The position numbers were made by a program, and so were the translations under genes. A DNA stretch of 53,532 nt from Gammaproteobacteria bacterium (GTDB lineage: Bacteria; Pseudomonadota; Gammaproteobacteria; Pseudomonadales; Pseudohongiellaceae), in contig VYCF01000045.1 in the NCBI GenBank assembly GCA_009844085.1, positions 1-53,532 of the forward strand. The letters are read 5' to 3'. Of this stretch, positions 25,478 through 35,228 are shown one piece after another. Each line of letters opens with the position of its first letter. Position 1 is the stretch's first letter. Under the pieces are notes generated by a model. The model had not been told where the DNA came from, did no database searches, and was given only the letters and a program-made list of their open reading frames with translations.

Positions 25478-26344
25478 TCAACTCTTGCGCCGCCAGTGCG
25501 CGGCGAGCGCTTCGACCATCGCTTTCGCTGCAGCGTCGCCGGCGTCGATGACCACGGTAAATCCATGTTGCGCGGCCAGCTCGGCCACGCGCCGTGAAGG
25601 CACTACGACTGGCTTCGCCAACAAGCGACCCGCATAGCGTGCGGCATCTTCAGTCGCCTTCAATGGTAGCGCGATTGCGCGGTTTTTGGCAGGTCCGGCG
25701 ATTTCGCCAAGCAGCTCGCGCCAGCGCGCGAGGGACTCCGCGCTCGTTATGACGGCGGCGTCGGGTGGGCTTTCTGACAGAATCTCTTTCAGTTGCCCGT
25801 CGGCGCCCGCCACGGGCGTCCGCCGATAGACTTCGAAATAGTCCACGATCGCGCCCCGCCGCCGCAATTCAGCGGCGAGCAGTTCCCGGCCGCCCTGACC
25901 TCGAAAGATCGCGACGCGCCGGTCTTTCACATCTTCGAGTTGCGGCAGTTCCAGTAAAATTTCGCTGCCACCGCCCGTGGCCGGGCCATGAACCGGGCGG
26001 TCGAGCAGTGATGCGGCTTCCCGTGCGGTGGCCGCGCCGACCGCAAGAATCGCCGCCTTGGGCGAAATCGCCTCGCCGGATTCCGCGATTCGTCCAATGA
26101 TTTGCTTGGCGCCGAAACGCGCGGCGTTGACGCTGACGAAAATCAACAGGTCGTAGTCCTGCAAGCGGGAGATATCTTCCCGGAGCCGGGCTTCAGCCCC
26201 GGCATCCCTGATGGGTTCGATGGCAAGCAAGGGCAGGCTGATCGCTTGGCCGCCGAGGGCTTCGATTGCCGCGATCAACTCCTGTTGTTGCCCGGCCGGG
26301 CGTGTGACGAGAACACGGCAGGTTTCAAGCGGAAATTCGTTCAA
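25478..26344 (-). CDS. hemD: Uroporphyrinogen-III synthase
   Basis: 288 aa. It closes hydroxymethylbilane with inversion of ring D to uroporphyrinogen III. The family is poorly conserved. The call rests on [20 protein letters not shown] at residues 11-30, [14 protein letters not shown] (the common F-S-NA signature), [11 protein letters not shown] and the position between hemC and hemX. The TTG start at 26344 overlaps the hemC stop (TTGA), so translation is probably coupled. Confidence 0.92.
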   Translation of the reverse strand: MNEFPLETCRVLVTRPAGQQQELIAAIEALGGQAISLPLLAIEPIRDAGAEARLREDISRLQDYDLLIFVSVNAARFGAKQIIGRIAESGEAISPKAAILAVGAATAREAASLLDRPVHGPATGGGSEILLELPQLEDVKDRRVAIFRGQGGRELLAAELRRRGAIVDYFEVYRRTPVAGADGQLKEILSESPPDAAVITSAESLARWRELLGEIAGPAKNRAIALPLKATEDAARYAGRLLAKPVVVPSRRVAELAAQHGFTVVIDAGDAAAKAMVEALAAHWRRKS

Positions 26345-27279
26345 GATGCGGCCCCGTCACGCAACGCGGCAATGATCCGGTCTGCTCCGCATTCGAGCAA
26401 TTTGGCTGCTACTTCGCGGCCGAGTTCCCGGGGATTTGCGGCGGGTCCGCTCCGCTCGCTGCGGACGATTTCGCTACCATCGGCCCTGCCCACCAATGCT
26501 TGCAGATGCAGATTGCCTTCATCCAGGCGGGCATGGGCGGCGATGGGGAGTTCGCAGCCGCCGTCGAGCGCGAGGGTGACTTCGCGTTCAGCGACGACCT
26601 GCGCCGCCGTTTCCCCGTGGTGCAGACAAGCCAGCAGATCTCGCGTCGTCTCATCGCCGGTGCGGCATTCTACGCCGATGGCGCCCTGGCCCGCCGCCGG
26701 CAGGCAATCGGCGATGTCGAGTCTTGCGCGTATGCGTTGCTCAAGACTCAGGCGCATCAGGCCCGCGCTGGCGAGGATGATCGCATCGTATTGGCCTTCG
26801 TCGAGTTTGCCGAGGCGGGTGCCGACGTTGCCGCGCAAGTCCGCGAGCCGCAGATCGGGCCGCAGGCATTTGAGCTGGCACTGGCGGCGCAGGCTCGAAG
26901 TGCCGACGACGGCTTCCTGCGGCAGGTCGGCAAGGCTGCCGTAATCGTTCGACACGAGCGCATCGCTCGGGTCGCCACGCTCGCAGATCACGGCCAGCTT
27001 GAGGCCTCCGGAAAATTGCGTAGGAACGTCTTTCATCGAATGCACGGCGATATCGGCCTCGCCATCGAGCATGGCGCGCTCGAGTTCCTTGACGAAAAGC
27101 CCCTTGCCGCCGAGCCGCGCCAATGGGCTATGCAACATGCGGTCGCCGGTGGTGGTGAAGCCGAGTATTTCGACTTCGAGTCCGGGATGGGACCGTTGCA
27201 AGGCGGATTTGACATGGTGCGCCTGCCACATCGCCAGCGGGCTGTTGCGGCTTGCGATTCTCAGGACGGTTCGGGACAT
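26341..27279 (-). CDS. hemC: Porphobilinogen deaminase (hydroxymethylbilane synthase)
   Basis: 312 aa. It links four porphobilinogens on a dipyrromethane cofactor attached to Cys242 ([15 protein letters not shown]). [37 protein letters not shown] and [10 protein letters not shown] (Asp84 catalytic) are all present. It has the typical length. It lies 31 bases after argH on the same strand, an order also seen in Pseudomonas-like genomes, and overlaps hemD by 4 bases. Confidence 0.96.
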   Translation of the reverse strand: MSRTVLRIASRNSPLAMWQAHHVKSALQRSHPGLEVEILGFTTTGDRMLHSPLARLGGKGLFVKELERAMLDGEADIAVHSMKDVPTQFSGGLKLAVICERGDPSDALVSNDYGSLADLPQEAVVGTSSLRRQCQLKCLRPDLRLADLRGNVGTRLGKLDEGQYDAIILASAGLMRLSLEQRIRARLDIADCLPAAGQGAIGVECRTGDETTRDLLACLHHGETAAQVVAEREVTLALDGGCELPIAAHARLDEGNLHLQALVGRADGSEIVRSERSGPAANPRELGREVAAKLLECGADRIIAALRDGAAS

Positions 27280-27310
27280 GTCGCGGAATCTGCTGAGCGA
27301 CGCAGTGTTG

Positions 27311-28747
27311 CTATCCGCGCTTGCCGCTGAGAGCTTGCCTCGCTCTCAAGGCTGCTTCGCGCACTTGATTCGGCGCCGTACCGCCGAAATGATCGCGGGC
27401 GGCGACCGATCCCTCCACCGTGAGAACGTCGTGGACATCGGCCTCGATCAGGCCGGAAAAACCGTTCAATTCCTCAAGCGTGAGTTCGTGCAATTCCCCG
27501 CCTTGTGCAAGCGCGTATGCAACGGTTTTTCCGGTCGCCTCATGGGCGTCGCGAAAGGGAAGGCCCTTTCGCACCAGGTAGTCGGCGAGATCGGTGGCGG
27601 TTGCGCAGTCCTTTCCCGCCGCCTCGCGCATGACCTCGCGCCTGCATTCGATGGCGGGAACCAGTTCGCCAAAGGCGAACAGGCAGTCCTTGAGCGTGTC
27701 GATCAGGTCGAAGACGGGTTCCTTGTCTTCCTGGTTGTCCCTGTTGTACGCCAGCGGCTGAGACTTCATCAGGCTCAGTAGCGATTGCAGATGCCCCTGG
27801 ACGCGCCCGGCCTTGCCCCGAACCAGTTCCGGCACGTCGGGATTCTTCTTCTGCGGCATGATCGACGAGCCCGTGCAGAAGCGGTCGGGCAGATCGATGA
27901 AGCCGAACTGCGGCGACATCCAAAGCACGATTTCCTCGGACATGCGCGACAAATGCGTCATGAGCAGGCTGCCCGCGGCCGCCAGTTCGACGGCGAAATC
28001 GCGGTCGCTGACCGCATCGAGCGAATTGCCCGCCGGCGCATCGAAGCCGAGCAGTTCCGCGGTACGGGCGCGGTCTATGGGAAAACTCGTGCCGGCGAGA
28101 GCGGCGGCGCCCAGCGGTGAGACGTTTACGCGCTTGCGGCAGTCCGCCAGGCGGGCGTCGTCGCGCTCGAGCATTTCGTACCAGGCGAGCATGTGATGGC
28201 CGAAAGTCACCGGCTGGGCCGTTTGCAGATGTGTGAAGCCGGGCATGATGGTGTCGGCCTCGCGCTCAGCCAGATCGATCAGGGCTGACTGCAGGTTTCC
28301 GAGCAGGCCGCGAATCGCATCGATCTCGTCTCTCACGTAGAGCCGCAAATCGGTGGCGACCTGATCGTTGCGCGAGCGGCCGGTATGCAATTTCTTGCCG
28401 ACCTCGCCGATGCGTTCGGTCAAGGCGGCTTCGATGTTCATGTGTACGTCTTCGAGCTCGACCGACCACGCAAAGCGGCCCTGTTCGATGTCGGCGCGGA
28501 TGCCCTCAAGCCCGCCCACGATCTGCCGCATTTCCTCTTCCGTCAGCACTCCGGCCTCGGCAAGCATGGTCGCGTGGGCTATCGAGCCGGCGATATCCTG
28601 CTTGTACAGACGCGCGTCAAACCCCACCGACGCGGTAAACCGCTCGATGAACTTGTCGGTGGCCTCGGAAAACCGGCCGCTCCAGAGTTTGCCGGACTTG
28701 CCGCCACCGGCTTCGCTTTTCCTGTCGCGTTTTTCGCTCTCATTCAT
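27311..28747 (-). CDS. argH: Argininosuccinate lyase
   Basis: 478 aa. It splits argininosuccinate into arginine and fumarate. [20 protein letters not shown] (residues 121-140), the catalytic pair Thr172-His173 in [17 protein letters not shown] and the mobile signature loop [15 protein letters not shown] (293-307) with its catalytic serine identify it. The first 20 residues are a Lys/Gly-rich extension before LWSGRF, probably because the start codon lies inside the end of the upstream toxin gene (8-base overlap). Confidence 0.97.
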   Translation of the reverse strand: MNESEKRDRKSEAGGGKSGKLWSGRFSEATDKFIERFTASVGFDARLYKQDIAGSIAHATMLAEAGVLTEEEMRQIVGGLEGIRADIEQGRFAWSVELEDVHMNIEAALTERIGEVGKKLHTGRSRNDQVATDLRLYVRDEIDAIRGLLGNLQSALIDLAEREADTIMPGFTHLQTAQPVTFGHHMLAWYEMLERDDARLADCRKRVNVSPLGAAALAGTSFPIDRARTAELLGFDAPAGNSLDAVSDRDFAVELAAAGSLLMTHLSRMSEEIVLWMSPQFGFIDLPDRFCTGSSIMPQKKNPDVPELVRGKAGRVQGHLQSLLSLMKSQPLAYNRDNQEDKEPVFDLIDTLKDCLFAFGELVPAIECRREVMREAAGKDCATATDLADYLVRKGLPFRDAHEATGKTVAYALAQGGELHELTLEELNGFSGLIEADVHDVLTVEGSVAARDHFGGTAPNQVREAALRARQALSGKRG

Positions 28748-29003
28748 AGTGGGTCCAAAGTCGCAGCACCTTGACTACCCGCTCGGCTTCCAAAATCTGG
28801 TAGACGATTCTGTGCTGAATATTGATCCGCCTCGAATACGCACCCGAAAGATTGCCCACGAGCTTCTCGCAGGGCGGAGGGGATTGCAGGGGATCCTGTT
28901 CGATAATTTGCAGCAACTCTTGGGCTTTATCCTTCAGTCCCGACGAGGCCAGTTTTTTCGCGTCTTTTTGCGCCTGTTTCGTATAGACAAGCCGCCAACT
29001 CAC
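28740..29003 (-). CDS. yoeB: YoeB/Txe-type RelE-family mRNA interferase toxin
   Basis: About 87 aa. The protein has [20 protein letters not shown] (near residues 6-25) and ends in [20 protein letters not shown] then VLRLWTHYE, the C-terminal pattern of YoeB/Txe toxins including the catalytic His and Tyr near the end. Known: YoeB cuts mRNA in the ribosome A site and is held by YefM. GTG at 29003 is chosen because it forms GTGA with the antitoxin stop; TTG at 29006 is possible. Its end overlaps the argH start by 8 bases, so argH translation may depend on this operon. Confidence 0.88.
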   Translation of the reverse strand: MSWRLVYTKQAQKDAKKLASSGLKDKAQELLQIIEQDPLQSPPPCEKLVGNLSGAYSRRINIQHRIVYQILEAERVVKVLRLWTHYE

Positions 29004-29242
29004 CAATCAAGCTCCCCGGCGCATTCCGAGACGGGGGTTTCCATCCCTTCCTTGATTGACGCCTCCATTCCGGGAATGGACGTCAGGCGCAGCGTTTCGG
29101 AAATCGAGTTCCAATCCTCTTCCGAAAGAAGTATGGCATTGTTTCTTTTCCCGGTAATAACAATGGGTTGGTGCGTTTCCGCTGCTTCGTCGATCAAGCT
29201 GTAGAGCTTCGATCTCGCTTCGGTGGCATTGAGTACGGTCAT
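29000..29242 (-). CDS. yefM: YefM/Phd-type antitoxin
   Basis: 80 aa. The N-terminal Phd/YefM DNA-binding domain is [20 protein letters not shown] (residues 2-21), followed by [20 protein letters not shown] and an acidic C-terminal tail that would wrap the toxin. It neutralises the YoeB-like toxin encoded next and represses its own operon in known examples. Its ATG overlaps the stop of the adenine-deaminase gene (ATGA at 29242), so the pair lacks a private leader and may be read from the add promoter. Confidence 0.9.
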   Translation of the reverse strand: MTVLNATEARSKLYSLIDEAAETHQPIVITGKRNNAILLSEEDWNSISETLRLTSIPGMEASIKEGMETPVSECAGELDW

Positions 29243-30288
29243 GAATCACTCCTCCCAAGTAAAAGCGTACGCGAATACGTTCGTTCTTGCAACGCCTCGA
29301 TTTCCCCGATGCGGCGGGCTTTCCATTCGTCTTCCGCGAGCGAGGCGGTGATCGAGTTACGCGCCAGGGTGGCGATGTCTTGCGCGCTCAGGGCGAGTGC
29401 GTCGCGGACCGCGCGGAAGTTGTCGAGCACATAGCCGCCGAAATAGGCCGGGTCGTCCGAGTTGATCGTCGCGACGATGCCGGCTTCGAGCATGCGCTTG
29501 AGCGGGTGCTTGCGCAGGTCGTCGACCACGCACAACTTCAGATTGGAAAGCGGACAGACCGTCAGCGGAACCTGCTCCCGGGCAAGACGCTCGATCAGGT
29601 CGGGCGCTTCCATGGCGCGATTGCCATGATCGATGCGCGTCACCTGAAGCAGATCGAGCGCCTCGCTGACATAGGCCGGAGGGCCTTCCTCGCCGGCGTG
29701 GGCGACGGCGACGAAGCCCGCTTCGCGCGCTTTTCGAAAGACGCGTTCGAATTTCGCCGGTGGGTGTCCTACTTCGGATGAATCGAGGCCGACGCCGGCG
29801 ATGCGACCGCGATGTTCGAGCGCCTGGTCGAGGGTGCGGAAAGCGTCTTCTTCGCTGAGGTGGCGCAGAAAGCACATGATCAGGCACGAACTGATGCCGA
29901 ACTCGCGTTCGCCGTCGCGCAATGCCCGCCAGATGCCGTCAAGCACGGTTTCGAAGGCGACCCCCCGCCCGGTGTGGCCCTGGGGGTCGAAAAAGATCTC
30001 CGTATGCACCACGCCATCGGCGTGCGTGCGTTCGAGGTAGGCGTGAGTGAGGTCATGGAAATCCTGCTCGTGGCGCAACACGTTCATGCCCTGGTAGTAG
30101 ATGTCGAGGAAGGACTGCAGGTTTTCGAATTCGTAGGCGGCGCGCACCTCTTCCACCGAGTCGAAGGGGAAATCGACTCCGTTGCGTCCGGCGATCTCGA
30201 ACATCAGATCGGGCTCGAAGCTGCCTTCGATATGCATATGCAATTCGGCTTTCGGCAAGGCGCGAATGAAATCGTCCGTTGGAGTCAT
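29239..30288 (-). CDS. Adenine deaminase of the adenosine-deaminase family
   Basis: 349 aa. It has metal ligands His17 and His19 ([11 protein letters not shown]), [10 protein letters not shown] with the third His, and [13 protein letters not shown] with the metal-binding Asp. [14 protein letters not shown] and [14 protein letters not shown] match the Pseudomonas-type adenine deaminase (PA0148-like) more closely than true adenosine deaminases, so conversion of adenine to hypoxanthine in purine salvage is the best call. ATG 30288 is chosen: sequence further upstream runs into the response-regulator gene on the other strand. It is the first gene of the add-yefM-yoeB-argH-hem run. Confidence 0.87.
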   Translation of the reverse strand: MTPTDDFIRALPKAELHMHIEGSFEPDLMFEIAGRNGVDFPFDSVEEVRAAYEFENLQSFLDIYYQGMNVLRHEQDFHDLTHAYLERTHADGVVHTEIFFDPQGHTGRGVAFETVLDGIWRALRDGEREFGISSCLIMCFLRHLSEEDAFRTLDQALEHRGRIAGVGLDSSEVGHPPAKFERVFRKAREAGFVAVAHAGEEGPPAYVSEALDLLQVTRIDHGNRAMEAPDLIERLAREQVPLTVCPLSNLKLCVVDDLRKHPLKRMLEAGIVATINSDDPAYFGGYVLDNFRAVRDALALSAQDIATLARNSITASLAEDEWKARRIGEIEALQERTYSRTLLLGRSDS

Positions 30289-30414
30289 TGCCTGATCCGA
30301 TATTTCGGGACATTTCAAGATATGAGCACTTGCCTCGGCTTTCAAGCCCGGCAAATTGCATTGCCCAAACCGAATTCGTACCATCTGTCGAAGGCGCTGG
30401 CGTCCTAGTGGAAT

Positions 30415-31113
30415 ATGAAAAAGATCCTGATCCTCGATGACGATGAAAAGCTGGGTCTGCTGCTGACGCAGTATCTGGAACGCCATGGCATGGAATGTCA
30501 TGTGGCCCTGACGCCGCCGCGGGGCTTCGAGATGTTGAAGAAACTCAAGCCCGACCTGCTGATCCTCGATGTCATGCTGCCGGTCATGGACGGATTTGAC
30601 GTATGCAAGGAGATTCGCTCCAAGACCTCGATCTACGGAAACCTGCCGATTCTCATGTTGACCGCCCATGCGGAGGTCAACGACCGCATCGCCGGGCTTG
30701 AACTCGGCGCCGACGACTATCTGCCCAAGCCCTTCGAGCCGCGGGAATTGCTTGCCCGTATCCAGAATGTCCTCCGCCGCAGCCTGGACGATTACGATTC
30801 GCGCGAGATCAGGCGGATCGAAGGCCTCGACGTGGACGCATCGCGCAGGGAAGTGAAACTCGACGGTGAAGTGCTCGATCTCACGACCATGGAGTACGAA
30901 CTACTGATCCTGTTCATGCAATTTCCCAACAAGACATTCTCCAGGGACGAACTCATGAACCGTTTGCGCGGAATAAACGCCGAACTGTTCTCGCGGGCCG
31001 TCGATACCCTGGTGAGCCGCCTGCGGCACAAATTGAAGGATACTTCGAAGACGCCGCGCTTCATCAAGACCGTCTGGGGCCGCGGCTACACCTTCGTCGG
31101 ACAGCAGTTGTGA
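30415..31113 (+). CDS. OmpR-family response regulator
   Basis: 232 aa. The receiver domain has acidic residues Asp8-Asp10, phospho-acceptor Asp52 ([16 protein letters not shown]), a Thr in MLTAHAE and Lys in [15 protein letters not shown]. The C-terminal winged helix (about residues 130-230) ends in [14 protein letters not shown]. It overlaps the sensor kinase gene by 4 bases (GTGA). It resembles CpxR/RstA-type regulators, but no target can be named; the downstream ABC system and the xyl genes are on other strands. Confidence 0.95.
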   Translation: MKKILILDDDEKLGLLLTQYLERHGMECHVALTPPRGFEMLKKLKPDLLILDVMLPVMDGFDVCKEIRSKTSIYGNLPILMLTAHAEVNDRIAGLELGADDYLPKPFEPRELLARIQNVLRRSLDDYDSREIRRIEGLDVDASRREVKLDGEVLDLTTMEYELLILFMQFPNKTFSRDELMNRLRGINAELFSRAVDTLVSRLRHKLKDTSKTPRFIKTVWGRGYTFVGQQL

Positions 31114-32438
31114 ACGCGCTGGTTCAATCGATCCGGCGCTCGCTGTTCCTGCGCCTGCTGCTCATTTTCGGCACCACCGTATTGCTGTTCATCATCATCA
31201 TTTTCTGGTCCCTGCGGCTGGTCACCGATACCGGGAACACGATAGACGCGATTCCGGATTTCTTCACCCGCAACATCGATTCGATCATCGATATCGAAAG
31301 CATCGGCTCGCCGCCCAACCTGGCCAACGCCATGCGGCTCGCCGAGGAACTCGGCTGGACGATCCAGATTCGCAGCCCGATCATGCGCTGGAGTTCCGAC
31401 ACCGACAATCGCATCGACGTCACCCAGGCGGAATTCGACCATTCGCTCAGCGCCGACGCGGAAATCCGCCGCATCGGCGGCGAAGACATCATCATGGTGG
31501 AGCGTGGCGGCTACGAGTTCTATTTGTATCAGCGCGCCGTCCCCGAGCCGGCAATCAATTACCTGGTGCTCTACGTCGGCTTCACCCTGGCCGCATTGGT
31601 GCTGCTGCTAAACTATTTCATGGTGAACCGGCTGCTGTCTCCCGTACGGTTGCTCAAGCGGGGCGCGGAACGGATTCGCAACGGTGACCTCGGCTTCCGC
31701 GTCGAAAGCGACCGGCAGGACGAACTCGGAGAACTCACCGAAAGCATCAATCACATGGCGGATTCGCTGCAGTCGATGCTCGAGGCCAAGCGCCAGTTGC
31801 TGCTAGCGATCAGTCACGAGTTGCGCTCGCCGCTTGCGAAGGCGAAATTGCGGCTGGAGTTTCTCGACGAAAGCGAGCAGGCCGATCAGCTTCGCGAGGA
31901 CATCAACGACATCGACCTGCTTATCGCTGATTTGATCGAAGCCGAACGCCTCAACCAGGAACATTCGGTGCTCGTGTCCGAAGCCGTTCGGCTCGGCGAT
32001 TTCGTACGTTCGGTCACCGAACAATACGTGGAGTACAAGGGCAGCCTGGAAGTGAAAATCGGCCGGCCCGACCAGGAATTTCACATCGACAAGTTGCGCA
32101 TCAGGCTGCTGTTGACCAATCTGCTCAACAACGCCGTGCGCCATGGCGAGAACAAGCCGATCCAGGTTAAGGTGTCGTTCCCCGAGGATCACGCGGAAAT
32201 CGAAGTGGTGGATCAGGGCGAGGGAATTCCCGCGGAACATCTCAAGCAGATCGCCGAGCCCTTCTATCGCGCCGACATGGCGCGCCGACGCAATACCGGC
32301 GGCACCGGGCTCGGCCTCTACTTATGCCGCCTCATTGCCGAAGCCCACGGCGGGACGCTGAATATTCAAAGCGAGATCGGCGAAGGCACATACGTAACCG
32401 TGTGCCTCCCGCGGCGCCTGAGCGAGACGCCCGCCTAA
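31110..32438 (+). CDS. HAMP-domain sensor histidine kinase
   Basis: 442 aa. Membrane helices at about 15-36 and 152-173 flank a short periplasmic domain (about 40-150). HAMP follows (about 171-224), then the H-box LLAISHELRSPLAKAKLRLE with His236, N-box LLTNLLNNAVRHGE, G1 VVDQGEGIPAEHL and G2 NTGGTGLGLYLC. GTG start overlaps the regulator stop (GTGA), so the two proteins are translationally coupled partners. The periplasmic domain has no recognised ligand-binding fold. The overall layout resembles CpxA/RstB. Confidence 0.94.
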   Translation: MNALVQSIRRSLFLRLLLIFGTTVLLFIIIIFWSLRLVTDTGNTIDAIPDFFTRNIDSIIDIESIGSPPNLANAMRLAEELGWTIQIRSPIMRWSSDTDNRIDVTQAEFDHSLSADAEIRRIGGEDIIMVERGGYEFYLYQRAVPEPAINYLVLYVGFTLAALVLLLNYFMVNRLLSPVRLLKRGAERIRNGDLGFRVESDRQDELGELTESINHMADSLQSMLEAKRQLLLAISHELRSPLAKAKLRLEFLDESEQADQLREDINDIDLLIADLIEAERLNQEHSVLVSEAVRLGDFVRSVTEQYVEYKGSLEVKIGRPDQEFHIDKLRIRLLLTNLLNNAVRHGENKPIQVKVSFPEDHAEIEVVDQGEGIPAEHLKQIAEPFYRADMARRRNTGGTGLGLYLCRLIAEAHGGTLNIQSEIGEGTYVTVCLPRRLSETPA

Positions 32439-32444
32439 TGGACG

Positions 32445-34478
32445 TCAGGCCCGGCCCGGGCGGCGCCGTCGTGCGCGCAGCAGGTAGATTCCCAGCACCA
32501 GAACGCTCAGCAGCACCGGCACAAGCAAGGTATTGAGCCATTGCAGGTTGGCGCCGAGACGTTCGATGTCTTCCGTCAACTGGAACTGTACGTCGCGCAG
32601 CCGGCGGCGCGTGTCGATCATCTCCTGGTTGAACTGATCGATCTCGGCCTGAATTTCGGGCGCGATCTGCTCTAGCGGCTCGCCTTCCTCGTTCTGGCTC
32701 AGGCGCGCGACTTCGGCTTCGGTGTCCGCGAGCCGGGCCAGCAATTCGGCTTCTTCCTCGCGCAGGCGGTCGTCGGCCTGGCGTTGCATTTCGATGACGC
32801 GGTTGAATGGCCGCGAATAGGTGCCGCGGCTGCGGATGCTCGCCAGATTGGCGCCTCCGGCGAGATTGTCGAGCGCATTGACGATCATGTCGCCGTTATT
32901 GGCGAAAGGCTGGGGAATTCGCTGGCCGAGGAACTGGGCGACTTGCACCCACATGCGGTCCGACATCAGGTCGGTGTCGGCGAAAATGACGATGTTGACC
33001 GGCTCCGCCGACTGCGCAATGTGAGGAACGACTTCCTCTTCTTCGGCAGTCTCGGCTTCTTCTGCGCCCGCGTCTTCGTCCTGGACAGCAGCGGTTTCGG
33101 CATCTGCCCCGGTTTCATCGTCCGCCACGGTTTCAGTATCGGCTTCGGCATCGGCTTCGGCCTCTTCCTCTTCTTCCTCCGGGGGAGGCGGTGGAGGGCC
33201 GTCCGGGAAAGCGGAGTTCACGACGCCGCTGATGCGCGCCGCCAGTGTATAGCTCTCTGTCGTGGGCTCAAACTCGTCGAACAGTAAAGAAGGTTCGGTG
33301 ATGTCCTGGATCAGCGCCGCTTCCATCAGCATGGAATTGGCGGAAGACTGCATCAGCGGCTCGAACAGCGTTTCGGCGCCTTCCGCCCTGGAGATGACTC
33401 CGGCCGAGGAGACGTTGATCGTCTCCAGCCGGCTGGTGATGATGTCGTCGCCGTCCAGGTTTGCGCGCTGAATGCCGAGCATGCCGAGATGGGGTTCGGG
33501 CCGCGAACCCTGGCCCATGGAAACGCGCAAGGCCAGGTTACTGTCGGCAAGCACCTTGCTGCTGTCGTATTCCACGCCCCAGGCTTCGAGCAGTCCCGGC
33601 AGGTCGGAACTCATTCCCGCCGGAACCAGGACGCCCTGCGGTGAGCGCGTCACCAGCGAATCGGCGTTGGGATCGAGAAAAACGATGGCTTCGCCGCCGC
33701 GCATGATGTGCTGGTCGATGGCGTAAAGCATCTGATCGGACAGGTCGCGCGGATGCACGAGCATGACGATGTCGACGTCTTCGTCGATGCTTTCGTCGAA
33801 CTCGCTGATGCGGCGCACTTCGTACAACTGCCTGATGACGTCCATGACAAACCAGGGCTGAAGCATCTGCTGGGCGCCGGGATCGAAACCGCCGTCGACG
33901 TCGAGTTCGGTCAGCAAGGCCACTACCGTGCGTTCGGGATTGGCCGCCTGGGTGATGAGTTTCACGAATTCGTATTCGAGGAAGGGTTCCTGGTCGGGCC
34001 GGATCAGCGGCATCGTTTCGGAGATGCGCAGGGTTTCCGCCGCGCCTTCGGGCAATTGCTGCGCCGCCACGAGACCGAAATAGATGGCTGCGCCGCCCTG
34101 GGTGACGGGAACCGGCTGGATGCCGAACCGATTGGCGAGGTCCTCGTCTTCGGAAAACGGTTCGGGATCGATCATGGACAGCGACAGGCGGCCGTTGCTC
34201 GCGATCACGATTTCCCCGAGCAGTTCCTGCACGCGGGTGGCGTAGGTGCGTATCTGGGGCACGTCCTCCGTGGCGGAATCCGAATAGAAGAAAGTCAGTT
34301 CGACCGGCGCTTCGAGGTTCGAGACGATGTCCCGGGTCGCGGGAGCCAGGGTGAACAGCCGATCTTCGGTCAGGTCCAGGCGCCAGCCCGGCAGCAGGGA
34401 AATCACGGCAACCGCGAACAGCAGCGCGGCTGCGATCAGGACCAGTCCGACCAGTGATACCAGGCGTCCGGTTGTCAT
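32445..34478 (-). CDS. GldG-like auxiliary protein of an ABC transport system
   Basis: 677 aa. It has one N-terminal membrane helix (about 8-30), a large GldG/DUF4350-type extracytoplasmic domain (FFYSDSATEDVPQIRTYATR; VMLVHPRDLSDQMLYAIDQH; GGEAIVFLDPNADSLVTRSP) and a second helix near the C-terminus before a basic tail. It contains a striking low-complexity insert: PPPPPEEEEEEAEADAEADT at its start, about 60 mostly Glu/Asp/Ala residues in all (about 430-490). A predicted coiled coil (IEMQRQADDRLREEEAELLA) follows. The ABC permease gene lies 12 bases upstream and the ATPase before that. Known: such systems occur in gliding bacteria but also widely elsewhere; substrate unknown. Confidence 0.85.
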   Translation of the reverse strand: MTTGRLVSLVGLVLIAAALLFAVAVISLLPGWRLDLTEDRLFTLAPATRDIVSNLEAPVELTFFYSDSATEDVPQIRTYATRVQELLGEIVIASNGRLSLSMIDPEPFSEDEDLANRFGIQPVPVTQGGAAIYFGLVAAQQLPEGAAETLRISETMPLIRPDQEPFLEYEFVKLITQAANPERTVVALLTELDVDGGFDPGAQQMLQPWFVMDVIRQLYEVRRISEFDESIDEDVDIVMLVHPRDLSDQMLYAIDQHIMRGGEAIVFLDPNADSLVTRSPQGVLVPAGMSSDLPGLLEAWGVEYDSSKVLADSNLALRVSMGQGSRPEPHLGMLGIQRANLDGDDIITSRLETINVSSAGVISRAEGAETLFEPLMQSSANSMLMEAALIQDITEPSLLFDEFEPTTESYTLAARISGVVNSAFPDGPPPPPPEEEEEEAEADAEADTETVADDETGADAETAAVQDEDAGAEEAETAEEEEVVPHIAQSAEPVNIVIFADTDLMSDRMWVQVAQFLGQRIPQPFANNGDMIVNALDNLAGGANLASIRSRGTYSRPFNRVIEMQRQADDRLREEEAELLARLADTEAEVARLSQNEEGEPLEQIAPEIQAEIDQFNQEMIDTRRRLRDVQFQLTEDIERLGANLQWLNTLLVPVLLSVLVLGIYLLRARRRRPGRA

Positions 34479-34490
34479 AATTCTACCTTC

Positions 34491-35228
34491 CTAATTCGCT
34501 TTCTTGATTTCGATGACGATCGCGCTGGCGAGCAGCCAGGCTGCGATGAACACGCTGAAATACAGCACATCCCGGATGTCGAGTACGCCCTTGGAAATCG
34601 AATCGAAATGCGTGAGGAATCCGAGCGCCGCCACCGCGTCGACGATTACCTGTGGCGTCCAGTCCGGAAATGCGTTGAGCAGGATCGGCGAGCCCATGAT
34701 GACGAACAGGAAGCAGATACTGACCGTCAGGATAAAGGCGATCACCGAATTGCGGGTACAGGCGGACATGCACGAGCCGATGGCGAGATAGGCCCCGGCC
34801 ATGAACCAGCTTCCGATATAACTCGCCAAGATCACGCCATTGTCCGGGTCGCCGAGATAGTTCACCGTGATCCAGATCGGGAAAGTCAGCAACAGGGCGA
34901 TTCCGGTCAGCGCCCAGGCGGCGAGGAACTTGCCGATCACCGCGTCCGCCAGTTTCACCGGCAAGGTCAGCAACAGTTCGATGGTGCCGGTCTTGCGTTC
35001 GTCGGCCCACAAGGCCATGGCGATGGCGGGCACCATGAACAGGTAGAGCCAGGGATGGAAGCCGAAGAAGGGCATCAGGTCGGCCTGGCCCCGCGCGTAA
35101 AAGCCGCCGAGTTCGAACGTGAAGATGCCGTTGGTGATGAGGAAGATCACGATGAACACATAGGCCAGCGGAGTGGCGAAATAGCCCATCAGTTCGCGCC
35201 GGAAGATGATTCCCAGATTTTGCATCAT
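34491..35228 (-). CDS. ABC transporter permease, GldF/ABC-2 type
   Basis: 245 aa with six predicted membrane helices (for example YVFIVIFLITNGIFTFEL, VPAIAMALWADERKTGTIEL, VIAFILTVSICFLFVIMGSP). IIFRRELMGYFATPLAYVF near the N-terminus and ERKTGTIELLLTLPV are typical ABC-2/GldF signatures. The start at 35228 overlaps the ATPase stop (ATGATG), so the frame further upstream is rejected. It forms an operon ATPase-permease-GldG. Confidence 0.9.
   Translation of the reverse strand: MMQNLGIIFRRELMGYFATPLAYVFIVIFLITNGIFTFELGGFYARGQADLMPFFGFHPWLYLFMVPAIAMALWADERKTGTIELLLTLPVKLADAVIGKFLAAWALTGIALLLTFPIWITVNYLGDPDNGVILASYIGSWFMAGAYLAIGSCMSACTRNSVIAFILTVSICFLFVIMGSPILLNAFPDWTPQVIVDAVAALGFLTHFDSISKGVLDIRDVLYFSVFIAAWLLASAIVIEIKKAN

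Noticed and set aside
30289..30669. Upstream extension of the adenine-deaminase frame
   Set aside because: It is antisense to the response-regulator gene; the family N-terminus starts at 30288.
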